Assembly (NCBI GenBank): GCA_902765885.1
Contig: CACXBN010000184.1
Span: 1-13,076 of the forward strand
Reading direction: 5' to 3'
Source of the DNA: an uncultured Ruminococcus sp.
GTDB lineage: Bacteria; Bacillota; Clostridia; Oscillospirales; CAG-272
Length of the DNA: 13,076 nucleotides
Position 1 is the first letter of the stretch; every line of letters begins with the position of its first letter. The position numbers and the translations under genes are program-made. Below, one piece after another: positions 1 through 8,500 of this stretch. The notes below the pieces were generated by a model. That model made no database searches and had not been told where the DNA came from. It worked only from the letters and a program-made list of their open reading frames with translations.

Positions 1-1786
1 CTGTTACATTTCCATCAACATCGATGGAGCCTGCCATTACGCCAATTGATGCTCCACCCTTAACTATGACCTCTCCTCCGGACATCGTAAAGCTGCCGTT
101 TGAATCTATAGCATCAGTGTCTCCGGAAGGAGTTGTCACTTCAAGTCGTCCTCCCGTAATATTTACAAGCGCTGTAGATGTTCCCGCGCATGCATTTATT
201 CCGTCATCATCTCCATACACGTATGTTTCTCCGCCCGAAACCGTTATGACATTGCCTTCGAGACCTTCATGGGATTCAACAACATTCACGTATCCGCCTG
301 AAATCGTAAGATTGCCGTCTGCATGGATACCGTCATCGGCCGAAGTAATAATAACTTTACCGCCCGAAACCGTAACATTGCCCGTGCTTTTTGAGCCGTT
401 TTCAAGGCTTTCCCCTGCGTTTGCATGGATGCCGTCATCCATACTGTAAACAGTTACTGATCCTCCGGAAATTATAACATCGTTATATGCTTTGATTCCC
501 TTCGAAGAATATGTGGTTTTGTTCGTGTTGCTTCCGCTGCCCGAAGATATGCTTACCCAGTCACCGGTAATGTTCGCACCGGAAACGGAAGAAATCATAT
601 AGCCGTTCATTGAAGTGTTTAATGTTTCGCCACCTGAGCTTGCGGTATAATTGTTTCCGTCAGGAGATGTACCTGTGGTTACGGTATTAATCAGGAAGTT
701 CTGATATCCGCTGGGAACCTTTACGAGAAGACCGTAATATGAGTTGCTCCATCCGCTGTAAATCATGGTTTCATATTCACATTTTCTCCATGTTCCCGAT
801 TCGCTGTCATCATTGTAGAAAAGAAAGTAGTAATCAGTGCCCGAATCATAAATACTGCTCGGTATCACGAGGTAAAGCTCACCGGCTCCGCTGACGTCTT
901 CCGCTGCGCTTGCATATGATGCAGTATAGATATTTACAGTGCAAGTCTCGCTGCTCTCTGAAATAACCGTGTTATATGCGGAACTGATACCGTCACAGGC
1001 TGAATAGATATTCACAGTACCGCCAGATATCGTAATATCGCCTCTTTGATTTCCCTTGGAAGAAATATCCGTATTTGATGTTTTGATGCCGTCAGAACCC
1101 GCGGAAACGAGAGTAATGTTTCCAGATTCGATCGTAACGGTGTCATTTCCCTTAAGTGATGTGCCTGAAGAATTAACAAGCAGTGTAAGATTTTTCACCT
1201 TGAGGTCATCTTTTGATTTTATACCGTTGTCGTACGAGGTCTCGACAGTCAATGTTCCCTTGCCGCTTATCTTAAGGTCACATGCTGAGTAGATGGCCGC
1301 ATCGTAGTTTTCATCCGTTCCCTCAGCCTCGGTACTATCTCCTGTCCTGTTGTCGTATATGGAGTTGTATGTTCCTGCCTTGGCTTTTACATCGACTTCC
1401 GAAGCATTAAGCACAAGAATCGGTGCGCCGAAGGAACATGAAATCGAAACGTCCGTCAGGTTCAATGTGACTTCCGAGTCACCTGCATCTATAACGACCT
1501 GGCCGTCATCAAGTTTGCCCGTCAAAACATACTCGCCGCCCTCGGTGATAGTGTATACCGAATTTTCCGACGACACACTGGGGGTTATCGTAAAATCCCC
1601 TGTGGCTTCAAGCGACGTGTCAAACGATGAAGTATCAATTGTGGTATCCACAGACACATCGGGGCCTAAGGTTTCCGTCTTTTCACCTGATGCTGTCTCA
1701 CTGTTCTCTGTCACCGAACCCGCACAGGATGAAAATATCATTGACACCGCAAGAATGATTATAATAAATGAAATGATTTTTTTCAT
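1..1786 (-). CDS. Cthe_2159-family carbohydrate-binding lipoprotein (3' end cut by window edge)
   Basis: About 595 codons are visible and the C-terminus lies beyond the left edge. The protein begins MKKIISFIIIILAVSMIFSSC, a signal peptide with a lipobox (FSSC, lipidated Cys21), so it is probably tethered to the outer face of the membrane. After a Ser/Thr/Glu-rich linker come short beta-strand repeats rich in ISGG, VSGG and NLTISGG turns, as in a parallel beta-helix. Acidic turns of the type DDGIHA, DDGINA and TDAID recur roughly every 30-45 residues between about residues 449 and 556. This matches the Cthe_2159 family (formerly DUF4353), whose Clostridium thermocellum founder is a calcium-binding beta-helix reported to bind cellulose and polygalacturonate. 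The ATG at 1786 has AGAAGGTG a few bases upstream. It has its own promoter, downstream of the SGNH/LRR gene on the same strand. No catalytic function is claimed; an enzymatic role is possible but not shown. Confidence 0.85.
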   Translation of the reverse strand, partial: MKKIISFIIIILAVSMIFSSCAGSVTENSETASGEKTETLGPDVSVDTTIDTSSFDTSLEATGDFTITPSVSSENSVYTITEGGEYVLTGKLDDGQVVIDAGDSEVTLNLTDVSISCSFGAPILVLNASEVDVKAKAGTYNSIYDNRTGDSTEAEGTDENYDAAIYSACDLKISGKGTLTVETSYDNGIKSKDDLKVKNLTLLVNSSGTSLKGNDTVTIESGNITLVSAGSDGIKTSNTDISSKGNQRGDITISGGTVNIYSACDGISSAYNTVISESSETCTVNIYTASYASAAEDVSGAGELYLVIPSSIYDSGTDYYFLFYNDDSESGTWRKCEYETMIYSGWSNSYYGLLVKVPSGYQNFLINTVTTGTSPDGNNYTASSGGETLNTSMNGYMISSVSGANITGDWVSISSGSGSNTNKTTYSSKGIKAYNDVIISGGSVTVYSMDDGIHANAGESLENGSKSTGNVTVSGGKVIITSADDGIHADGNLTISGGYVNVVESHEGLEGNVITVSGGETYVYGDDDGINACAGTSTALVNITGGRLEVTTPSGDTDAIDSNGSFTMSGGEVIVKGGASIGVMAGSIDVDGNVT

Positions 1787-1818
1787 ATAAGCACCTTCTT
1801 TTCCTTGGTTGTGACTGC

Positions 1819-1850
1819 ATTATACAGTTCAAACCTTAAAGAAAACTTAA
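1819..1850 (-). promoter_or_regulatory. Promoter with 11-bp direct repeat upstream of the Cthe_2159-type lipoprotein
   Basis: On the minus strand a perfect -10 TATAAT lies at 1824-1819. No good -35 hexamer sits at the normal distance. Instead the element TTAAG occurs twice exactly 11 bp apart (TTAAGTTTTCT then TTAAGGTTTGA; TTAAG cores at 1850-1846 and 1839-1835), covering the -35 region. An 11-bp direct repeat overlapping -35 is the layout used by OmpR/PhoB-family response regulators that activate transcription. The predicted start is near 1812, giving a leader of about 26 nt. Assigning it to a response regulator is inference; no such gene is in the window. Confidence 0.55.
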
Positions 1851-1855
1851 GAAAA

Positions 1856-4816
1856 TTATTTTTTTTCAAAATAATCCGTAAGATCCGAAATTATCTTTTC
1901 CGTTCTTATGGATGCTCCCTCAGTGCTCGTATGACTGTCTATGAGCCAGAAGTATATTCCCGACATCAGATAGTCTTCGATATCCGATATCACGGGCACA
2001 CAAAGATTATTCTTCAAATATTCATGAAGCTCTGCCCTGCTCTCGACTGTGCTTCTTTCGGTAAGCGAAGAATGATTTCTTGGGGTATAGCTGAAGAGGA
2101 CTTCGACGCCTTTTTCTTCAAACTTTTCATATTCTTGATTTATGCATTTTATATATTCTTCCGGGAAACTGTCCACATTGTAATCGGCTATGTTCCGATT
2201 CTGCAGCTTGTCTTCAGTCCCGTTCGGCCTCGGTAAAATGAAGTCTCCTCTTGTATTGTACGTGGAGAATGAATAATAGTTTCCGTCATCGTCGTAATTT
2301 GACGGACTCACGGAATAGTCTTTTTCAGACATTCCGCTCTTTATTTTTCTGTACTCGCGGTAACTGTCGAAAACTCCGGTATACTCCCTCAAATCGAGAT
2401 TCGAGATCATATCATAATCAGATTCGAGCATGGCCCAGAAATGGTGATCGAACATATCCGTTGTGCAGAACTGTTCCTTTATCGCATCAAACTCAGGAGC
2501 GGACAGCAGCACATCCCCTTCTTTCATCATATGCAGTATTATATCAAGCTGCGGAAGTGCATTCGAATACGCATATACTCCCATATTTACCACTTCATAT
2601 TCGGGAAAAGCTTCACTGATCATCTCGGAATCATATCCGTACCTTCCGGACGATCCTGAGGCCAGTACAATTTTCTTTTTATCTTTTATAGACAGCAAAT
2701 AGTCATATTTGTCAGAAAACGTATCATAGTAGCTACCGCTGAAGACAGGAGCTGTCAAAGCATTTATTCTTATGCGCGAAGGCCCGGTGCAGTCATGGAA
2801 ACTGTCATCATATATTTCGGTAATGCCGTCAAAAAAGATCAGTCTTTCGATTTTACAACTGTCAAACGCATGCTTTTCCACGCACCTGATCGATGGCGGC
2901 AGAACAAGCTCGGCTAATTCATTTCCGGCAAATGCTCCGGAAGCAATCGAAACCACCGGTATACCGTTTATCTTTTCGGGAATCACGCATATTTCGTCTT
3001 TTCCGATGTACTTACTGATTTCTATCCCCGTGGTGATATTGTCATATTCAAAGTTTTCTTCTTCGGTCTCCTTCTTCCATTCCGCGAACAAGGTCATTTC
3101 TTTTTCAAATCCGATGCGGCTGCCCAATCCCGTACTGGTTCCGGTGCCGTCAGCTTTTGTATTCCAACCGACAAGAACAAATCCGTCTCTTTCAAAATAT
3201 CTGCTTCCCTGTAAGGTGTTTTCTCTCAAATGGGTGTTCTTTGCCTCGATTATTATGTCAGACCCTTCTCCTCTTTTAAGTTTTCCTCCGTTAGAATCGT
3301 ACAGAATGTCATTTCCTTTTCGTGTCTTTTCCGTATTATCCGGTTTATCATCGGTTATCTCCGGAGGTTTCACTTCACCGCCGGAATCTGTTGCGCCGGA
3401 TCTGATCCTTGATGAATGAACCGCCCAGAAATAACTGGTGCAATAATCTCCGTACTTGTCCGACGGAACATAAACACATGCGTCTGTTCCGCTAAGCAGC
3501 CCGGCCCCCACAGAGCAAGTGCCCGGCTTCGGGTTATCAATATTGATTTTTTCAAGGGAAACGCATCCGTCAAACGATCCATCATTAATGACTGTTATAT
3601 TTTTCTGAATCGTTACTTCCCGGAGTGAGGCAAGGCCCCGGAATACATTCTCGGAAAAGCCCGTCACAGGTCTTCCGTTGTGACTCACGGGTATTATAAC
3701 CTCGGTAATGTTCTCGGCACTGTCTTTTATTTTCATAATAAAATATCCGTTTTCGACAGGAGTATATTCAAAAATATCCTCATCTCTGTCGTTGCCTTCG
3801 ATAACCGGCTCGGGAAAATATGTTGATTCAGGTTTGTCAGGAAGTGTTATTAATGAGGGAGTTTCATCACCTATATATTTTTTGATCGCTCCTGACATCA
3901 AATATGTGGCAACCGTCATTCCCGACTCATTCAGATGGAAATTCGTGTCATAGAACCATTCCGGATCCATTATGCTTTCGTACGGGTCTCCTATGACCGG
4001 AACGCCAAGAGTGTCTTCCAAAGCGGATCTGTATCTCTCCGCACATTCATATGCATCCTTCAAAAAAGCAGCTCTGTTCATAGGGCAGAGTGCAAAGCAG
4101 AACTTCACACCTTTATTATCACATTCCCTGTGAATGCTCTCGATTTTTTCGATAAAATCGTCTCCAAACATTTCGGGCTCAAAGTCAAGCATCATATTCG
4201 GGTCATATCCGCCGCTCATCCGGTTTATTTCTCTTCCGGCACATGCTATATCACCGTATGTATCGAAAGACGAATATGAATATACTCCGTCACCATGAGG
4301 CTTGTTTCCGTTGACCAGGTAACTGATTTTGGAACCGGCATAACGCGGAAACGCCCCTGCCATATCTCCAGCATAATCCCACGTAAGGCTTAAAACGGGA
4401 GATCTCACCGCGTCTGTTGCCTGCCACATGGATTCCGCGCCAAAGAAAGTAGACAGTGTCTGAGCGCTCATTTCGGGAGCAAAAATTAATATATCGCCTT
4501 CATTCATTTCTTTTACGGCAAGATCAAGCATAACAGTTGTCCCGAGCCCGGCATAAAGTCCGAAATTCACAACTGAATACCCTTCAATATCGTCTTCAAG
4601 GAGCTGACTGTTAAAATCAAAAGCGACTCCGCTGCCTCCGGCGATTACGATTTTTCTGCCCTTGATACCATTCAGTCTTTCCCATTTCACGCCTAATCCG
4701 GCAAGATATGTCTCATCATACTGCGGCGGAGACAGAAAGACCATTAAAAGGAGCACTGCAGGAATAGCAAGCAGCAGTAACACGCTTGTTATCAAGAAGA
4801 TTTTCTTTCTCTTCAT
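1856..4816 (-). CDS. Membrane-anchored protein: SGNH-like / LRR / InlB-type repeat / LRR / SGNH-like
   Basis: 986 residues. Residues 1-29 are a basic start plus a hydrophobic segment without a lipobox, an uncleaved anchor or signal peptide placing the rest outside the cell. Residues about 54-315 are an SGNH-hydrolase-like domain with GGS (Ser62), VVNFG (Asn84) and a terminal DTNFHLNESG (Asp290, His294). Residues about 370-470 are BspA-type leucine-rich repeats (VFRGLASLREVTI, SFDGCVSLEKINI). Residues about 503-582 match the Listeria/Bacteroides InlB B-repeat (LYDSNGGKL ... GFVLVGWNTKADG ... LFAEW). Residues about 600-690 return to leucine-rich repeats (AFAGNELAELVLP, AFDSCKIERLIF). Residues about 713-983 are a second SGNH-like domain (Ser722, Asn744, Asp960/His962). 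The ATG at 4816 follows AAAGGAG. Esterase/deacetylase activity on decorated polysaccharide is possible, but pseudo-enzyme adhesion is equally open. Domain calls are from motif recognition. Confidence 0.8.
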   Translation of the reverse strand: MKRKKIFLITSVLLLLAIPAVLLLMVFLSPPQYDETYLAGLGVKWERLNGIKGRKIVIAGGSGVAFDFNSQLLEDDIEGYSVVNFGLYAGLGTTVMLDLAVKEMNEGDILIFAPEMSAQTLSTFFGAESMWQATDAVRSPVLSLTWDYAGDMAGAFPRYAGSKISYLVNGNKPHGDGVYSYSSFDTYGDIACAGREINRMSGGYDPNMMLDFEPEMFGDDFIEKIESIHRECDNKGVKFCFALCPMNRAAFLKDAYECAERYRSALEDTLGVPVIGDPYESIMDPEWFYDTNFHLNESGMTVATYLMSGAIKKYIGDETPSLITLPDKPESTYFPEPVIEGNDRDEDIFEYTPVENGYFIMKIKDSAENITEVIIPVSHNGRPVTGFSENVFRGLASLREVTIQKNITVINDGSFDGCVSLEKINIDNPKPGTCSVGAGLLSGTDACVYVPSDKYGDYCTSYFWAVHSSRIRSGATDSGGEVKPPEITDDKPDNTEKTRKGNDILYDSNGGKLKRGEGSDIIIEAKNTHLRENTLQGSRYFERDGFVLVGWNTKADGTGTSTGLGSRIGFEKEMTLFAEWKKETEEENFEYDNITTGIEISKYIGKDEICVIPEKINGIPVVSIASGAFAGNELAELVLPPSIRCVEKHAFDSCKIERLIFFDGITEIYDDSFHDCTGPSRIRINALTAPVFSGSYYDTFSDKYDYLLSIKDKKKIVLASGSSGRYGYDSEMISEAFPEYEVVNMGVYAYSNALPQLDIILHMMKEGDVLLSAPEFDAIKEQFCTTDMFDHHFWAMLESDYDMISNLDLREYTGVFDSYREYRKIKSGMSEKDYSVSPSNYDDDGNYYSFSTYNTRGDFILPRPNGTEDKLQNRNIADYNVDSFPEEYIKCINQEYEKFEEKGVEVLFSYTPRNHSSLTERSTVESRAELHEYLKNNLCVPVISDIEDYLMSGIYFWLIDSHTSTEGASIRTEKIISDLTDYFEKK

Positions 4817-4869
4817 TTTCGGCTCCTTTCAAAAATATATTAACGTACATTTCGGAATTAACGATGAAT

Positions 4870-4969
4870 CCGCGTGAAGCATATCCGGGACAACTTCCGA
4901 TAGATTCACCGCTTTTTATTATAAACCAATCAGGTGATCATTGTAAACCATATTATCCTCTTCACGCGG
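4870..4969. repeat. 10-bp inverted repeat bracketing the SGNH/LRR promoter
   Basis: CCGCGTGAAG at 4870-4879 and its exact complement CTTCACGCGG at 4960-4969 lie 80 bp apart, one on each side of the promoter at 4918-4947. Relative to the predicted start, one arm lies roughly 50-60 bp upstream and the other 30-40 bp downstream. Flanking bases do not extend the match. Paired operator half-sites acting by looping are possible; chance is not excluded. Confidence 0.4.
4918..4947 (-). promoter_or_regulatory. Sigma-A-type promoter for the SGNH/LRR gene
   Basis: Minus strand: -35 TTTACA (4947-4942), an 18-bp spacer, then a perfect -10 TATAAT (4923-4918). Transcription would start near 4911 and leave a leader of about 95 nt before the ATG at 4816. 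The leader is longer than the other leaders here and contains one arm of the inverted repeat that brackets this promoter. Confidence 0.6.
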
Positions 4970-5021
4970 CACATGGTACTTTCTTTGCCGCAGAATTCAG
5001 ACATATGGCCATATCTAGAAA

Positions 5022-5047
5022 TAGCGGTCGGATTTCTCCGACCGCTA
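5022..5047 (-). terminator. Hairpin terminator after the GH43-GH3-membrane protein unit
   Basis: TAGCGGTCGG, a 6-nt loop, then CCGACCGCTA: a perfect 10-bp GC-rich stem about 20 nt past the stop codon of the small membrane protein. On the minus strand the stem is followed by TTTCTAGAT, so the U-tract is short and interrupted. It is a plausible but not strong intrinsic terminator. It separates this unit from the promoter of the next gene. Confidence 0.65.
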
Positions 5048-5066
5048 ATACTATTTAATTTGTCAA

Positions 5067-5540
5067 TTATGAGTTCTTTTTGCGAAGTGAGCAGAAAGAT
5101 CCGACAATCGCAAATATCAGAGATACTCCGTAAAGCACCATGTCTGCTATCGTTGTAGTAGCAGAAGCAAGGTTTTCTGCAGTCTGAACTTCCTTGATAA
5201 CATCTGCATTAGAGAAGTAGATGAATGCAAGACCTTCGACTCTGGAAGAGATGAGGTTGATGAGGATTATTGCGAGAAGAACTGCAGCACCGATCTGAAG
5301 CGCGCCGCTGACCAGATCAACAGCTCTGCCTGCTGCTCCGCCTATGTCCAGTGTCTTGAGAATAATAGCGCACAGAAGCATTACTATTACAAGAATGCTG
5401 AAGAGGACAAGGTTCTTAACCTCTATATTGTGGAAGTATCCCGTACCGCCGACATTAATGAAATATACTATCAGTGAAATGAGAGTGAGCACTGCTGCTA
5501 GGCATGTGATCCATGCACCTACGGAGAGTTTCTTTTTCAT
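5067..5540 (-). CDS. Small four-helix membrane protein paired with the GH3 enzyme
   Basis: 157 residues, family not recognised. Four hydrophobic segments are visible at about residues 8-30, 44-62, 74-98 and 131-151, with basic ends (MKKK ... RKKNS) that suggest both termini are cytoplasmic. The longest hydrophilic loop, about residues 99-130, lies between helices 3 and 4 and would face outside. No catalytic motif, Walker box or metal-binding cluster is seen. The ATG at 5540 starts 2 bp after the GH3 stop codon, and its strong AAAGGAGG site lies inside the end of the GH3 gene, so translation is probably coupled. The spacing suggests a dedicated partner of the membrane-anchored GH3, for example for stability, localisation or handling of released sugar. 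This role is inference. Confidence 0.8.
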   Translation of the reverse strand: MKKKLSVGAWITCLAAVLTLISLIVYFINVGGTGYFHNIEVKNLVLFSILVIVMLLCAIILKTLDIGGAAGRAVDLVSGALQIGAAVLLAIILINLISSRVEGLAFIYFSNADVIKEVQTAENLASATTTIADMVLYGVSLIFAIVGSFCSLRKKNS

Positions 5541-5542
5541 AT

Positions 5543-8500
5543 TCAGGCCTCCTTTTTCTTTTCAGGAAGTACAGTCAAGGCAATCCAAGCAACCCCGAAT
5601 ACTGCAGTAAGAACTGCGGATACTATAGTAATCGTGCTGATGGCATTATCCCACCATGTAGCAACCTTTTCAGTGGAAACATTCAGAACTGCACTGTTAG
5701 CAAATGTGTAGAGCTGATACTTCAGATTTTCACGAGCCTGTTCAACAAGAGCAGAGTCGTTCTTAACTGTGTCAACAGAAATGTGAGCCCATGTTGCGTC
5801 TACTCCGCCTTCTCCGAGGTTGATGTGGTTGTCGTTGCCGCCGAAGTCAGCTACCTGTGTTATACCTGCCATTACCATGGATTCAGGATTGAAGTAGTAC
5901 TTGTTATTCATCATATCCGTGGAAATAAGGCCGTAGAATCCCCATTCGTTGCGGAGAATCTTCTGGAGCATTCCAACGTGATGAGCAGCATTGGTTGCAC
6001 CTATACGGTTGAATGCAATCATAACTGCAAGACCTTTTGCGTCATCAAGACCGCCCTGGAATGCACGGAGGTCTGTTTCTCTGAACTTCTGTTCAGTCAT
6101 GTATGCGGAAACGCCGCCGCGGTTGTGTTCCTGGTCATTGAAGCCCATGTGTTTCGGGCCGTTCATTATTCCCTTTTCCTTGCATCCGAGGAGAATGCCG
6201 TAGCCTATGCGGTTAGCAAGCATCGGATCTTCGGAAATGTATTCGTAGTTTCTTCCGTTATAAGGTGTACGGCGAAGTGTAAGACCTGTGCCCCACAGAT
6301 CGTAACGTTCGATCCAAAGACCGCTGTTACCTTCAACAAGACCCCATTCGTATGCGAGCTGAGGGTTGAAAGATGATCCCATAAGGGTCTGTGAATGAAT
6401 ATTGAACTTGTATGTCTTTCCTGTTGCTTCATCTGTGTAACCGGTTGTGAATCCCGAAACGCCTTCGTTCTGGATAACAACGGGGTTATCTACGTTTGTA
6501 AGCACATCGGAACGGCTACCGCCGTGAATTACGGCACCGACTGCTTCGTCTATTGTGATCTGAGATACGAGATTGTCCCAGAACGGATCCTTAACGCTTT
6601 CGAGCTGGTTATACTGAATATTCGTTGTATCGAATCTGAGTCCTTTATCTGTTCCCTCTGTAGCCGGATTGTTGTTTACGATTGTATAAACTTCACCGCG
6701 AAGGAGAGATATCCACTCGTCTTTTCTCGGGCTGTCATTAACCTTGATTTCAACTTCGTTGTAATTTACAGGATATGTTCCTTCCCAGTCCTGACGGCTC
6801 AGGTAAGTAACTGTATCTTTGCCTGTCCAGTAGTTGAGGTCTGCGTCATCAGCCACGTTGGTAACTGCTACGCCGTTGTCTGTTGCGTATGTTGTAGTAT
6901 CGAGACTGTCAAGATTCCATTTAATTACAGCACCTGTCTTGTCGGTATCCATGCCGTCTGCAGTTGTCTTTCCCTGAGCTGCAAGGAAGTTGTTTACTGC
7001 TGCATGAGATCCTGCTGCTGCTGTGAAGAGGTAATCACCCTCATCGAGAATGTATGTCTTAGCTGCTTTGTAATCATAGCTTGCAAGATATTTGGTGGGA
7101 ACTGTGATTGTTACGTCAGCTGTTCCGTGTGCGGGAACTGTTACTTTACCGGAGTTGAGGAACATAACTGCTGATTTCTCAACAAGGTTTGTCTTGTCAT
7201 ACTCGGTATATGGCTGCTGAACGTAAAGCTGTGCAAGGAAGAGTCCTTCCTTATCGCTGTTGTTTTTGATTTCAACAACTGCCGTGATCTCACCTTCCGG
7301 TGTTTTGTCTACATTGACACTCTTTATTGTCTGCTCATAGTCGAGGTAGCTGAGACCGTGGCCGAATGTGAACAGAACTTCTTTATTGTAATCCCATGTA
7401 GCTGCCTGTGTAGCGCCAGCTGCAGAGTTTGCCTTGAAACTCGGATTCATTATTGAATCGTAATAACGTGTTTCAAAATACTTGTAACCAACATAAATGC
7501 CTTCAGCCTCTACTATATAGTGACCGCCGTTATATGTTGCGCTTCCTCCGAATGAGCTTGCCTTGCTGTTTCCGATTTCAACACCGGGGAACCTCGGGTC
7601 ATTGCTGCTTGCAAGTGTTTCATAGTCTGCATAGTAGTCACCGCCGAAGTTTACAACAGCCGGTATTGAGGAGTTGTCTGCAACGTAAGTGTCCGGAAGA
7701 GCACCTGTTGCATTCACTTTACCCGTAAGAACGCGTGCGATACCTGTGCACTGGTAGTCATTGATGATACCGATATATGCAATGGCATCAACTTCATGTG
7801 CTCCGCCTTTTGCGATTTCCTTGAGCATCATGTTGTTTCCGGAGTTGATGAGAACTATTACCTTTGAACATGTTTCCTTTGCAACGTCTACGATTGCAAG
7901 TTCATCTTCGCTGAGTTCAAGCGGATCCTTTCCTGTGGGTTCGCCTGCATAGTTCACTGCGGAACCGGGATTGTATGTGTTGCCTTCACCTGCTCCGCGG
8001 GCAAACACAACGATACCTACCGTGTCGGATTCGATTGATGATTTCCAGTTAGCGTCAAGGCCGAATTCACTTACGAAGTTTTCCGGAGGAACTTCTACTA
8101 CTCTGAATTCATTTGCCATATCGCCGGGAGCGTTGGTGTAGATAATATCATAGGTTTCAGTGGGAACTTCTACTCCTGTCCATCTGTTGGGAACCATTTC
8201 GATGTGTTTGTTGAGAATCTTGTTCATGTAAAGTTCTTCAAGTGTCTCGTTAACCTTGATTCCTTCGTCCTTAAGAGCCTGAACAAGGTCTACAGCATCT
8301 TCGTTTCCTGCCTTGAGGTCTCCGCTGTTATACGGATAAGGAGCATATGCTGCAAGTCCGAAAAGTGCAACCTTTGCACCGTCAGCGAGCGGAAGTGCTG
8401 CGTTGTCGTTTTTCATAACGACAGTTCCTTCTTCTCCTTCACGGATTGCAATGTTCTTTGCTGCCGCTGCCATTTCTTCAATGGTAGCATAATCGCTCTT

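Noticed and set aside
24..1790. Long plus-strand open frames rich in Pro and Ser opposite the lipoprotein gene.
   Set aside because: They are mirror images of the Gly/Ser/Asp-rich beta-helix repeats on the minus strand, lack ribosome binding sites and match no family.
4002..4036. RYRSALEDTLG in the first SGNH-like domain resembles KYRSALDDTLG near the N-terminus of GH3 (about 8545-8577).
   Set aside because: Striking, but each stretch fits its own family context, flanking residues are unrelated, and the DNA differs; treated as coincidence rather than gene conversion.
5003..5014. Palindrome ATATGGCCATAT next to the terminator, sharing CATATGGCC with the GH2 promoter spacer (12042-12050).
   Set aside because: A shared 9-mer between intergenic regions of this size is expected by chance, and the second site is not palindromic.
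5513..7174. Cys- and Val-rich plus-strand open frames inside the GH3 gene, which could suggest a small Cys-rich protein.
   Set aside because: The Cys richness comes from complementary Ala/Thr codons in GH3; the minus-strand frame has all GH3 motifs in order.
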